Part shown: positions 1 through 9,100 of the stretch, one piece after another
Position numbering within the stretch: position 1 is the first letter of the stretch
How the letters are laid out: every line of letters begins with the position of its first letter
Source of the DNA: CAZUCE01 sp964619265
GTDB lineage: Bacteria > Planctomycetota > UBA1135 > GCA-002686595
Assembly (NCBI GenBank): GCA_964619265.1
Contig: CAZUCE010000045.1
Location: 1-30,627 of the forward strand
Length of the DNA stretch: 30,627 nt
Direction: 5' to 3'
Notes under the pieces: model-generated
The model's database searches: none
What the model was told of the DNA's origin: nothing
The model's input: the letters and a program-made list of their open reading frames with translations, nothing else
Position numbers and translations under genes: made by a program

Positions 1-40
1 GCCCCGCGCTCCACCTCCTGCGTCGCCGCCCCCCCCGCCG

Positions 41-1438
41 ATGAATCCCGGCAATCGCGTCCTCTTATTTCCGCTGTTGGTCATCTCGACGATCCTCGTC
101 GGGTGGCTTCTGCGTGTCGGCGCGCCGATTGTCCAGCCGCTTGTTATCGCGCTGCTGCTCGCCTCGATGCTCTCGCCCGTGGTCAGGGTGCTCGAGCGCT
201 TCCGGATTCCTCCAATTGCCAGCGTGCTTGGAGTCGTGACGCTGTTGTTCTTCGGTCTGTTCCAGTTGGCGGTGGTCGCCCAAGAGAATATCGAGACGTT
301 CCTGCGCGATACGACCGCCGAAACGGCGGGTCGGCGCCTGGAACCGCTGCCCCCTAGCGGAGAATCCAAGGCGGAGCTGAATTCCACCGCGACGAGCCCG
401 GTCGACCCGATCGGAACCGAGCTCCAAGGCAGCCAACCGGCCTCCCCTGCGGAGCTCGACCTGGCGAGTTCAACTTTCGAATCGACGGAGAGTTCAGAGC
501 CTGCCCCCGAAGAACCCGACAGCGGGACAGATTCCCGTGGAGAGCCAACCAGCGAAGGCGCTGGCGGCGAAGATTCCTCCAACCCCAGGGGCGTTCTGGG
601 AAGCATCCAAGAGACGCAAACGGAGGCCATCGAACAGGCCGGCGGACTCGGCGCGCTGCTCGACAAGCTCAGCGCCCGGGTTCAGCGTTCGGCGCTCCCG
701 GCGCCGGTGATCGATTACTTGTCCGAAGAGCTGAACGACCTAAAAACCGACGGACGTCTCGGCCGGCTGGCCAGCGCCGTGCTCGGCGGTGGTCTCGCGT
801 TCACGCGCGTGCTGCTGCTGGTCGTGATCTACATGCTCTTCATTTTCGCCGAACAGGCCGTTTTCCGCCGCAAGATCCTGGCCGTCGCAGGCGAGCGGCG
901 CGAAGAAGCTGCTCGTGTGCTGGATACGATCGGCCGCGGAATCCAGCAATTCCTGGGCATCAAGACGCTGATTTCGATCGCCACCGCGGCCCTGTGCTAC
1001 ACGGTCTTGGTCGTACTGAACATCCCCTACGCGCTGCTCTTCGGCTTCCTCACCTTCGGGCTCAACTTCATCCCGTACTTTGGCAGCCTGATGGCAGGCT
1101 TCCTGCCAACGCTCACGGCGCTCGCGATCGAGCCAACGCTTGAGAAGGCGATCATCGTGGCGATGACCTACATGATGGTGAACGTGTTCCTCGGGTCGTT
1201 CGTGGAACCCAAGATCCTGGGCCGCGAACTCGACCTTTCACCGCTCGTCATCATCGTTAGCGTCGTCATCTGGGGCAGCCTGTGGGGCGTGGTCGGCGCG
1301 TTCCTCGCTGTGCCGCTCACCGCGACGCTACAAATCGTGATGGCGTCCAGCGAACACACCCGCCCCATCGCCATCTTGCTTTCCAGCGGTCCACCCAGAG
1401 ACTCCCGCCGAAGGCTTCGCAGGCTCGCGACGGAGTAG
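41..1438 (+). CDS. AI-2E family (PerM/YdiK-type) membrane transporter with long inserted linker
   Basis: This is a multi-pass inner-membrane protein of the AI-2E transporter family (UPF0118); the substrate cannot be told from sequence. Hydrophobic helices lie at about residues 6-45 and 57-82, with several more from about residue 245 to 445. The C-terminal half carries the family signature: an EPKILG segment, then LSPLVII, a WGSLWGVVGAFLAVPL block and an upstream NFIPYFGS motif. At 465 residues it is about 100 longer than usual. The excess is an acidic, Ser/Pro/Glu-rich, probably disordered stretch at roughly residues 93-200, between the third helix and the amphipathic domain. The ATG at 41 has no Shine-Dalgarno, and the frame stays open, Pro-rich, back to the window edge, so the true start could lie outside the window. 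It faces apaG tail to tail. The family call is firm; its role is unknown. Confidence 0.88.
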   Translation: MNPGNRVLLFPLLVISTILVGWLLRVGAPIVQPLVIALLLASMLSPVVRVLERFRIPPIASVLGVVTLLFFGLFQLAVVAQENIETFLRDTTAETAGRRLEPLPPSGESKAELNSTATSPVDPIGTELQGSQPASPAELDLASSTFESTESSEPAPEEPDSGTDSRGEPTSEGAGGEDSSNPRGVLGSIQETQTEAIEQAGGLGALLDKLSARVQRSALPAPVIDYLSEELNDLKTDGRLGRLASAVLGGGLAFTRVLLLVVIYMLFIFAEQAVFRRKILAVAGERREEAARVLDTIGRGIQQFLGIKTLISIATAALCYTVLVVLNIPYALLFGFLTFGLNFIPYFGSLMAGFLPTLTALAIEPTLEKAIIVAMTYMMVNVFLGSFVEPKILGRELDLSPLVIIVSVVIWGSLWGVVGAFLAVPLTATLQIVMASSEHTRPIAILLSSGPPRDSRRRLRRLATE

Positions 1439-1499
1439 ACCTCCTGGGTCTCGCGAGAGAGCCCCCTGGAACGGCACCCCGGAGCGCCGCCCCGGAACG

Positions 1500-1955
1500 T
1501 CAGACGCCCGTTTCGTCCAGAGCTTCGATCGGCGCGGTGCTTTCGGCTAAGAAGAAGCGTCCGATTTGGGCTTGGAAGCGCTCGCCGTCTTCGCGAAGCA
1601 ACTCGTACGACCCTTCCATCGTGCCCCAGGGGGTCCGCAATTCGGATCCGCTCATGTACTCAAAACGCTCGCCGGGAGCTAGGTCGGGCATTTTGCCCAC
1701 GACGCCAGGACCTTTTACCTCGCGGACCTCGCCTTCGGCGTCGGTGATGATCCAGTGGCGGGACATCAATTTGGCCGGCAACTCGCCCTCGTTTTCGAGC
1801 ACCACCCGATAAACAAAGGCGTAGCGCCGCTCCGCCGGCTCGGACTGGGACGGCAGGAACTCGGCAGCCACGCGGACGCGGATACCTTCGGTCAGGGTGT
1901 CGGAATGGCCGGTCTCGTTCACAGGCACCAGCCTAGCAAAGCGAGCCCGGAACAC
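1500..1955 (-). CDS. apaG: ApaG domain protein
   Basis: The 151-residue product matches the ApaG family, a small Fn3-like beta-sandwich protein linked genetically to Co2+/Mg2+ efflux and diadenosine tetraphosphate levels; its biochemical role is not settled. Recognisable features are the TEGIRVRV opening strand, the YRVVLENEGE strand, the SRHWIITDAEG turn and the GxVGKMPDLAPGERFEYMSG block, followed by GTMEGSYEL. ApaG is usually about 125 residues, so roughly 15-20 N-terminal residues are extra. The frame opens with GTG at 1955. A GAGGAG sequence 12 bases upstream (1968-1973) supports a start nearby, while GTG codons at 1928 and 1922 are alternatives closer to the usual family length. It lies 42 bases downstream of the ion channel gene on the same strand, so co-transcription is likely. 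Confidence 0.9.
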   Translation of the reverse strand: MFRARFARLVPVNETGHSDTLTEGIRVRVAAEFLPSQSEPAERRYAFVYRVVLENEGELPAKLMSRHWIITDAEGEVREVKGPGVVGKMPDLAPGERFEYMSGSELRTPWGTMEGSYELLREDGERFQAQIGRFFLAESTAPIEALDETGV

Positions 1956-1997
1956 CTCATCGGCCCACTCCTCAAACCCTAGAAGGGAGGATCGGCC

Positions 1998-2996
1998 TCA
2001 CAGGGGGTCGCCACAGTGAAAGCAAAACCTCGCGCCCGGTGGCTGGCCTTCGCGCATGCAGGACGGGCAGCTCTGCCCGGTGAGCCGCTTGGGGCCGGAA
2101 GAGAGCTCGGCCGACAGAATGCCGGTGGGGACGATGATCATGCTGTATCCAAGGACCATGATCGCAGCTGAGAGCAGCTTGCCCAAGGGAGTCACCGGGG
2201 CGATGTCCCCATAGCCCACGGTCGTCATCGTCACGATGGCCCAGTACATGCTCTGGGGAATCGAGGAGAACGCTGGATTCGGGCCGCTCTCGATCAAGTA
2301 CATCAACGCCCCGAGGATCGAGACCATCGACAGAACCGTTGCGATGAAAACCACGATCTTGCCACGGCTGTCCCACACCGCGCGCCGCAACTGAGTCGAC
2401 TCGCGCACCAGGTGCGCGAGTTTGAGGACGCGAAAGACTCGCAACAGCCGCAGAATACGAATGACCAGGAGCGACTGCGCTTGGGGGAAGAAGAAGGCCA
2501 GATAGGTCGGCAGGATCGACAGGACATCGACGACGCCGAAAAAACTAAGCGCATAGGCCGACGGCTTGCGCACACACAAAAGGCGCAGAACGAATTCCAC
2601 CGTGAAGGCGACGGTGAAGACCCACTCGAGAACCCGGAACAACTCGCCGTAAGTGAAGGTGGTCCCAAACACAGACTTGGCCGCGAACCCGCTGACCGTC
2701 TCCAGGCTCACCACGATCACGCTGGCGAGGATCATCAGGATTAGCCCCAGATCGAACCAGCGGCCAGCCGGCGTATCCGATTCGAAGATGATGTCGTGAA
2801 GCTTGCGCCGCCAGGGCGTTAGCTCGCCGGCGGTCGGCGCCGGCACGCTGGCGGGTTCCGTGGCTGACGCGGTGGCTGGCTCCGCTGCCGGCGCCACGAC
2901 CTCAGGTGCCCGGGCCGCCTTGGCGGCCGGCCCCGGCTCGCGAGGAGCAGGATCGGAGGCATTCCCTGTGGGGGGGCGATTGGGCGGGTCAGTCAT
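1998..2996 (-). CDS. Voltage-gated-type ion (potassium) channel with C-terminal zinc ribbon
   Basis: This six-helix cation channel of the Kv/Kch type sits in the inner membrane. Helix S1 is near residues 80-102, followed by S2 and S3. An arginine-rich S4 (RILRLLRVFRVLKL) is the voltage-sensor signature. S5, a pore helix and the potassium selectivity filter TVGYGD precede S6. About 70 N-terminal residues are Pro/Ala/Glu-rich and probably disordered. The C-terminus holds two CxxC pairs (CPSC and CFHC, 11 residues apart), a zinc-ribbon-like knuckle. The TVGYGD filter supports K+ selectivity. The gene starts at ATG 2996 with no clear Shine-Dalgarno and is divergent from the methyltransferase gene, with 81 bases between them. 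It probably leads a two-gene unit with apaG. Physiological gating is not deducible. Confidence 0.92.
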   Translation of the reverse strand: MTDPPNRPPTGNASDPAPREPGPAAKAARAPEVVAPAAEPATASATEPASVPAPTAGELTPWRRKLHDIIFESDTPAGRWFDLGLILMILASVIVVSLETVSGFAAKSVFGTTFTYGELFRVLEWVFTVAFTVEFVLRLLCVRKPSAYALSFFGVVDVLSILPTYLAFFFPQAQSLLVIRILRLLRVFRVLKLAHLVRESTQLRRAVWDSRGKIVVFIATVLSMVSILGALMYLIESGPNPAFSSIPQSMYWAIVTMTTVGYGDIAPVTPLGKLLSAAIMVLGYSMIIVPTGILSAELSSGPKRLTGQSCPSCMREGQPPGARFCFHCGDPL

Positions 2997-3077
2997 GGGG
3001 TGCGGGCAGGCCAGATCCCTGGAAGTCTAAGCGAGCGCCCTTGCGGTCCCGCCAAGCCGTTCTGAGACTAAACCCCC

Positions 3078-3911
3078 ATGAGCACTGAATCGGAAAAGCA
3101 GGCCCCCGGGTACGTCCACGGCTTCACGGAAAAGGAACAGAACCGCCTCTACCATCAGGCCCGGTTCATGGAACAGCGCGTTCACGACCGGTTGCCCTTC
3201 CACCGCTCGACCCAAATGCTCGAGATCGGCTGCGGGGTCGGTGCCCAGTCCGAAATTCTCCTGCGTCGTTACCCGGGCTTGCACGTGACCGGCCTGGATG
3301 CCTCGGACGAAAATCTTGGGCGAGCCCGGGCCCACCTCTCATCGCTGGCCATGGCCGAAGGGCGCTATGAGTGCGTGAAAGGCAACGCCTTGGCCCTCGA
3401 ATTCCCGGCCAGCAAGTTCGACGCTGCCTTCCTGTGTTGGGTGCTCGAGCACGTCCAGGATCCCGCTCGAGTTCTCTCCGAGGCGCGCCGCTGCCTGCGA
3501 CCTGGGTCGCACATCGCTGTGACCGAAGTTCAGAACATGAGCTTCTTCCTAAACCCCTACAGCCCGAACACCATGGCCTACTGGCTGGCGTTCAACGATC
3601 ACCAGCTCGAGCTGGGTGGCGACCCCTTCGTCGGCGCCAAGCTTGGCAATCTGCTGCTTCAAGTCGGCTACCGAGACATCCGAACGCACGTCCAGTCGGT
3701 CCACCTCGACAATCGCTCCCCCGGAGAACGGGCCGAGTTCTTGGAGTTTTGGACCGACCTGCTGCTCTCCGGCGCGGAAGGTCTGCTGAGCGCCGGAAAA
3801 ACGACCCCCGACATCGTCGCGGGAATGCGTGAGGAATTGGACCAGGTTGGCCACCACCCCGATGCGGTGTTCTTCTACTCGTTCGTGCAGGCCACCGCGC
3901 GGGTCTTCTGA
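3078..3911 (+). CDS. Class I SAM-dependent methyltransferase
   Basis: This 277-residue soluble methyltransferase has a Rossmann-like SAM-binding fold. Motif I is LEIGCGVGAQS near residues 46-56, followed by VTGLDAS, whose Asp would contact the SAM ribose. Further on come FDAAFLCWVLEHVQDP, a typical motif II/III region of the Methyltransf_11/25 type, and ARRCLRPGSHIAVTEV. The region after about residue 150 is substrate-specific and gives no clear clue to the acceptor. The ATG at 3078 is preceded by a C-run and no Shine-Dalgarno. The last 37 bases overlap the end of the convergent S1-domain gene, so the two transcripts are antisense at their 3' ends. The family is certain; the substrate is unknown. 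Confidence 0.9.
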   Translation: MSTESEKQAPGYVHGFTEKEQNRLYHQARFMEQRVHDRLPFHRSTQMLEIGCGVGAQSEILLRRYPGLHVTGLDASDENLGRARAHLSSLAMAEGRYECVKGNALALEFPASKFDAAFLCWVLEHVQDPARVLSEARRCLRPGSHIAVTEVQNMSFFLNPYSPNTMAYWLAFNDHQLELGGDPFVGAKLGNLLLQVGYRDIRTHVQSVHLDNRSPGERAEFLEFWTDLLLSGAEGLLSAGKTTPDIVAGMREELDQVGHHPDAVFFYSFVQATARVF

Positions 3912-5098
3912 CCGTCGCGACCGATCAGGGCCGCGAAGAGTTTGGCTCCAAGAGGAGTCTCCAGCAGTTTCGGCTCGGGAACAAATCGACTGAGATCCTC
4001 CACCTCCAGGTCGGCCTCCGACGGATCGATTTCGCGACCGTCGGAGTGCAAGACGGACAGCTCGAGCCGTTCTCGATCCACGTCCAGGGAAACCGCGCGC
4101 ACCACGACCTCCTGGCCTTCGCGGTAGCGATGCCGAAGCGAACGGGTGGGATCGGGATCGGCCTCGGCCGCCCGGATCAATCCGGTAACGCCTCGCGAGA
4201 CGCGGACGAACACGCCGAATTCTTTGATGCGCGTAATCTCACCGCGCAGCAGCGCGCCCGAGTTCACGCGTTTCTCGAGACCCAACCAGGGGCTCGGCCC
4301 AACTTGCTTGAGCCCCACCGAGATTCGACGTCCACCGCGACGAATCGCGAGAACGCGTAGATCCAGTCGTTGCTCCGGAGTCAGGCGATCGGCAGGCTCC
4401 TCGACCCGTTCATGGTCGATATCCGAGACGTGTAGGAAGGCCCGCAGTCCCCCGTCCAGACGAATCATCGCACCATTCGAGAGCAGGCGATCCACGCGAC
4501 CCGCGACGATCGATCCGAGTTTGAGGTTCTGGGCGCTGCGCGCGTGCTGGCTTTCCGCGCGGCGCCGACTCGCACGCTTGCGCGAAATCAATACTCGCTG
4601 GCGTTCCGGATCGATCTCAAAGACTTCGGCCCAAAAACGCCTGCCTACCAAGGCATGCGGGCGCGTCCGGCGTCCGATTCCGCACTCGGAACGTGGCATG
4701 AATCCGTGCAACTGGCCGACCTTGCACTCAAGCCCCCCGGCGTTGGCGCCGATGGCGCGCGCCTCTACCAAACTGCCAAGCTCCATGGTCTCCCAGGAAA
4801 CCATCGGCTGGGTCTCGGCCAACTCGACGGCCCACAGGCCTTCCTCTTGACCGCGCAGGGTGAACTCGAATTGTTCGCCCCGACCGGGCGCTTTGGGGAA
4901 CCGCTTGAGCGGAAGGACCCCTTGCATGCGCGGTCCGAGATCGACGAACACGTCGCGACCGTCCACCCCCTCCACCGTCCCGGTCATCACCCGCAGAGTG
5001 TGCAGCCCACGCGGGTCGGCTGCTTCGGGCGGCGATTCCAACTCTTGGCGCCCGCGGTCTTTGGTGCGGAGCCTAGCTTTCGATCTTCTGGCGGCCAT
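3875..5098 (-). CDS. S1 RNA-binding domain protein (four S1-like repeats)
   Basis: The 407-residue product reads as four successive S1/OB-fold repeats, at about residues 36-100, 106-178, 192-268 and 282-355. The clearest is the fourth, with GEITRIKEFGVFVRVSRGVTGLI followed by a GQEVVVRAVSLDVDRERLELSV ending. The third has GRVDRLLSNGAMIRLDGGLRAFLHVSDI. The first two are more diverged. Short basic (N-terminal) and acidic (C-terminal) tails flank the repeats. The family includes ribosomal protein S1 and its paralogues, so RNA binding in translation or RNA turnover is likely. With four repeats and no S1-type ribosome-binding N-terminus that I can identify, it is better called an S1-like protein than rpsA. 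The start is ATG 5098, without a recognisable Shine-Dalgarno. Confidence 0.88.
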   Translation of the reverse strand: MAARRSKARLRTKDRGRQELESPPEAADPRGLHTLRVMTGTVEGVDGRDVFVDLGPRMQGVLPLKRFPKAPGRGEQFEFTLRGQEEGLWAVELAETQPMVSWETMELGSLVEARAIGANAGGLECKVGQLHGFMPRSECGIGRRTRPHALVGRRFWAEVFEIDPERQRVLISRKRASRRRAESQHARSAQNLKLGSIVAGRVDRLLSNGAMIRLDGGLRAFLHVSDIDHERVEEPADRLTPEQRLDLRVLAIRRGGRRISVGLKQVGPSPWLGLEKRVNSGALLRGEITRIKEFGVFVRVSRGVTGLIRAAEADPDPTRSLRHRYREGQEVVVRAVSLDVDRERLELSVLHSDGREIDPSEADLEVEDLSRFVPEPKLLETPLGAKLFAALIGRDGQKTRAVACTNE

Positions 5099-5204
5099 GG
5101 TTCGAGCGAAGGGGTTCGGGTCGCGGCGTCGGAGTAGCTAAGTGGCGGTTTCATCGAGGGAGCTCGGTTTGGCGTCTCACGCCGCGCAAAGCTCGCCTGG
5201 GCTT

Positions 5205-5939
5205 TCAGGGCACGGCAGCTCCGCGTTCGAGGCCAAGCAAGATCCGAGCTAGCGTTGCAACTCGGGTGGAGTGCGCCGAACCGTGCTCTTCTTCGAAAGC
5301 GAAGCCGGCCCGACTTGAAATTCCAAACGGTGTCAGGTGTCGAAGGCTGGCTTCGAATCGCATGGGCTCGCAGCCCCGAAAGCGAATCTCGACACGAATG
5401 CGGGGAGCGAGTCGGAGCTCCGCCGCCACCGACGAACTGAGCGAGCAGCGCAGACCGTGCAGGCAGAGATCATCGATGTCGCAGCGCAAGCTGACGCCGG
5501 GCGCCACCAGGCGCAGGCTTGGAATCGACGAGTCCTCGGTCTCGCCAAACGCAATCCGCTCGGCGCGGCGCCGATTGAAAAAGGCCCAACCTGCGGTGTC
5601 GAGTTGGGCGAACAAGCGACGCGGATCGGTAAACTCTAATCCGACTCGAACCCGGGTCGGGTCCTTCGGACTGGGCTCCAGTCGGACAACTCGCGCGGCC
5701 GCCCGAAAGGGCTCGCGCTTCCTGGAGAGCTTGAAATCGACCAGGACCTCGCCGTCGACCTCGAGCCAGCGGGCAGACCCCTCGGCCAATTCGAGGCCTG
5801 CCCCTCCCGCGCTGGTGTTCAGCACGGCCGCCGAGCGCTGGCCCTTTCCGGCGTCCGTTAGGGACCCGAGGGCCGCCGAGAGGCCCCCACGCTCGCTGGC
5901 ATGGACTCGGTAGTGGCGTCTGCGTCCCTGGTTGGTCAT
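5205..5939 (-). CDS. Tandem PilZ-domain protein (putative c-di-GMP receptor)
   Basis: PilZ domains bind cyclic di-GMP through an RxxxR motif and a (D/N)xSxxG motif. Starting at ATG 5939, the first domain has RRRHYR at residues 6-11 and NTSAGG at 41-46, both complete. A second copy starts after about residue 120, with RRRAER and then DLCLHG, where Cys replaces the usual Ser. The frame is open further upstream to 6116, but those 59 codons are low-complexity and the homology begins at 5939, where a GAGG lies about 10 bases upstream. No output domain is attached, so it may act by protein contact, as YcgR-type proteins do. It is divergent from the secreted propeller gene. The PilZ call is good; the function is inferred. 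Confidence 0.78.
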   Translation of the reverse strand: MTNQGRRRHYRVHASERGGLSAALGSLTDAGKGQRSAAVLNTSAGGAGLELAEGSARWLEVDGEVLVDFKLSRKREPFRAAARVVRLEPSPKDPTRVRVGLEFTDPRRLFAQLDTAGWAFFNRRRAERIAFGETEDSSIPSLRLVAPGVSLRCDIDDLCLHGLRCSLSSSVAAELRLAPRIRVEIRFRGCEPMRFEASLRHLTPFGISSRAGFAFEEEHGSAHSTRVATLARILLGLERGAAVP

Positions 5940-6148
5940 CGCTGGAAGACCTCGGTCGATCGTCGTACTCAGATGAGCCGATCCGGCTAATCTGGGAGGG
6001 GCGCCCAGGGAGGACTCCCCCCCGCGTGCCGCCCTCGCGCGACCCTCTGGTTTAGCCCCACCGGGCGCGAACCGGAAGGGGCAGCTCCCAGACCTTCTCT
6101 CAAGCGGCCCTACCACCGCCTCGCAGCGCGCCTCCGCCCGGCCCTCCT
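5940..6148. other. Intergenic region between divergent PilZ and propeller genes
   Basis: These 209 bases separate two divergent starts and should hold both promoters. The minus-strand reading frame stays open through the region, so a longer PilZ N-terminus is formally possible. I see no strong promoter, operator or hairpin. Confidence 0.4.
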
Positions 6149-9100
6149 TTGGCCAGGCGCTGCGTCAAGCGCCGTGCCTTCCTAACCCGCTTCGCCACTT
6201 CCGCAGTCCAGATCATGTTCTTCGCGCTTCTCCTCCAAGTTCCGCTCGCCACGATCCCCGGAGAGGTATGCGATTTGGCTCCCGATCCCTTCGGCCCCTC
6301 GGGCGCCGGCTTTTACGCGACCACAGAGGGCGAGATCGGCCGCTTTGATCCGGCCGGGCAACTCACCCAGATCTTGCCGGCGGGCAGCTTCCCTGCCGCC
6401 CTGCGCGCGACCTACCCGGCGCCGAGCGGCGACCTGATCGTGCTCGACGAACTGGGCGACCTCTATCGGCTCCCCCAAGCCACCGGTCCCGCGACGCTCT
6501 ATTACGATGACCTGTTCCTCGTCCAGGAACCGACCGACCTGGTGGTTGACGACGCCGGGGTCGCGTTGCTTGCCTGCAGGACCATTTCGACGGGGACTTT
6601 CGCCGTCGCGCATGTTTCGCCCGATGGACAGGAATGGGCCTACCTGGACGTAGCGAATCAACCCCTGGCGCTGTCCCCTGATTCAAGCGGCGTGGACTAC
6701 GTCATGAGCGACGGCCAGGGTTTTTTGCAGGCGTTCGAGGAGCTGCACGAGGCTCCGCGTACCACGGTGCTGACCTCGGCTACGGGATTTGCTACCGCGA
6801 CGCTCGATGGTGACCTAGCGGTGGAAGAGGACGGCGACGTTTGGTTCATCGCCGGCAACCAACTGCGCTTTCTCGACCGCTCGACCAACATCACCAGTCT
6901 TGCGCTCACTGCACCCGGCCCCTTGCGCGGTGTTTTGATCGCACCCGCATCCAGCGGCCTGGGGCACTCCGTGTTTTATTCCGGCGGAGCAGGCGGCAGC
7001 ACCCTGTGGGAAGGTCCGGCCTGCGGCCCTCCGGTGCCGGCGTTCACCGCCAGTTTCGGACCGGTCCCCGGGCGAGGAGCCCAGCGTGCGTTCAGCGGGA
7101 TGAACATCTTCGACCTGACCACAGATCTGACCGGAAACCTGCTGCTGGCCGGAGATTTATGGGGCGCGGAACAGGCGGTCCGCCGGCTGACGATCCCCGG
7201 CTTCCAGAACTCGGTCATCGCTGGTCCCGCCGATGGAATCAGCGGCCGGCTCGAGGGCGCGGCCGTAACTCCCGGCGGACAGATCGTTGCCGTCACCAGC
7301 GCCGGAGTCGTGCACACGGTGGACGAAGACCCCCTGGGAACGGTGGTCTCCACGACCTTCAACGACCCAAACAACGTGATCGTGCGCGCCAAGGACCTGG
7401 CGATCGGCCGTCAGGGCCAGGTGTGGATCGCCGACTGGCGTGCTTACCAGCAAGGCGCCATTCAACACGTGGACGCGAGTGGCCAACTCACCACCTTGCA
7501 CGCAAACCTCGAAACCCGCGGCCTGGCGCCCGACCCGTTCGGCGCCAAGCTGCTGCTCACCGAGTGGATCGGCGAAGGCTTCGAAGGTCGCATTCAGTCC
7601 CTGAACGTCATCACGGCGCAGACGGAGACGCTCCCGAGTATGGGCGACCTGAACATCTCGAATGGCGGCGTATGGGCCGACGGGGATCTCCTGGTCGACG
7701 CCAGGGGAGATACCTACGTTGCCTGTGAAGATGAGTTCAGCGTCCTGCGGCACGACCGCGAACACGACGTCAAGGTGCGTGTCTCCTCGGGCTACCTGAA
7801 TCGCCCGGCGGGCCTAGCGCTTGCCCCGGCCTCAAGCCCAGGGACCAGCGCGACCGGCTGGTCCTTGTATGTGGCCGAGCGAAACTTCATTTGGGAGGTA
7901 GACGACGCGCTGCCGCCCGGTCCATCTGGCCTCGACCCGTTTGCGCCAGCCGCCGGAACACTGCTCGGCTGGACACGCCCGGAGCACGGCAGCCCGGCCG
8001 ACGTGATTCGCGATCCGGCCAGCTCGGATTTGCTTGCTGTCACCGATGCGGGTTACTTGTTGCGCTACTCGCTCGGAAGCGTGGAACCAGCCTCCGTGCT
8101 TCGCGGACCGGCTGACGGCCTGCCCGTTGCCTTGTCCTCGATCACCGCGACCCAGGACGGACGACTGGCGGCGGTCTCCCGACAAGGAACGGTGCTGCGC
8201 ATCGACACCTGGGCCGGCTACGCGGTGTCCACGCTGTTTACCGACCCACAAAACCTGGTGATCGATGCGGTCGAACTGGTCGCCGAGCCCAGTGGAGATT
8301 TCCTGCTGCTCGAAGCGGACCCCACAGTGTTCCAGGGCGGCCGCATTTGGCGTCTGGCAGGCACGTCCTTGAGCGAAGTCGCCGACACCCATCACGGGCA
8401 GGCCGGAATGCTCGATCCGACCTCGGGCGAGCTGTGGGTTCTCGAGCGCGGCCGGGACGGCGAGGGCGGAGAGATCCTGCGAGTCGACCTCAGCGAGGCT
8501 CCGGTTCGCGCAGGGCACGCGCGCAGCTTCCCTTTCCGCACGTTCTTTGGCGAGCGGGGTTCGGGCGGCCTGGCCATGAACGCCGGTGGCGACGCCTTTG
8601 TGCTCGAAGGTGCGACCGGACGGGTTTGGAAACTCGACCGCGCCAGCGGGGCCGTCCTCCCCGTCGGCGGACAGTATTCGAGGCCGCGATCCGCCACCGT
8701 TTCGGTCGGACGCAGCGGCATTGCGGGCCCAGGGGGCGCCAGCCTATTCGTCCTCGACGGACCGGCCATCTACGAGCATGGCATCGAAGGAACCGCCCCT
8801 GGCCTTTTGACCGCGAACCTGGGGCTACCCAGGGCCGACCTCACGGCCCCAGCGCGCCGCGTGTTCCCTGGCTTCAACTCAATCCGCGTCGAGGAGCCCG
8901 GTTCCGCCGGCTTGACCTTCGCGATCCTCTCCGGCTTCTCCGGCAAGCTGCCCGGCCTCCCGCTCGACGTCAACCTGCTCTTCCCGCTGAACTTCGACTC
9001 GATGTTCCAGCTCAGCGGCAGCTCGGTGTTGCCCGATTTTTCGGGAACGCTGGACGGCGCGGGGGTGAGCCCGGCCACCACGGGCGTCCAGCTGCCTGCC

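Noticed and set aside
1449..1458. TCTCGCGAGA palindrome between the AI-2E and apaG stops
   Set aside because: It is too short and has no loop or T-run, so it does not support a terminator call.
2997..3077. TTGCGG, 17 bases, GAGACT as a promoter for the methyltransferase gene
   Set aside because: The -10 match is only three of six and similar hits are expected by chance.
5940..6116. N-terminal extension of the PilZ gene
   Set aside because: The 59 extra codons are low-complexity and lack homology; the PilZ motif starts right after ATG 5939.
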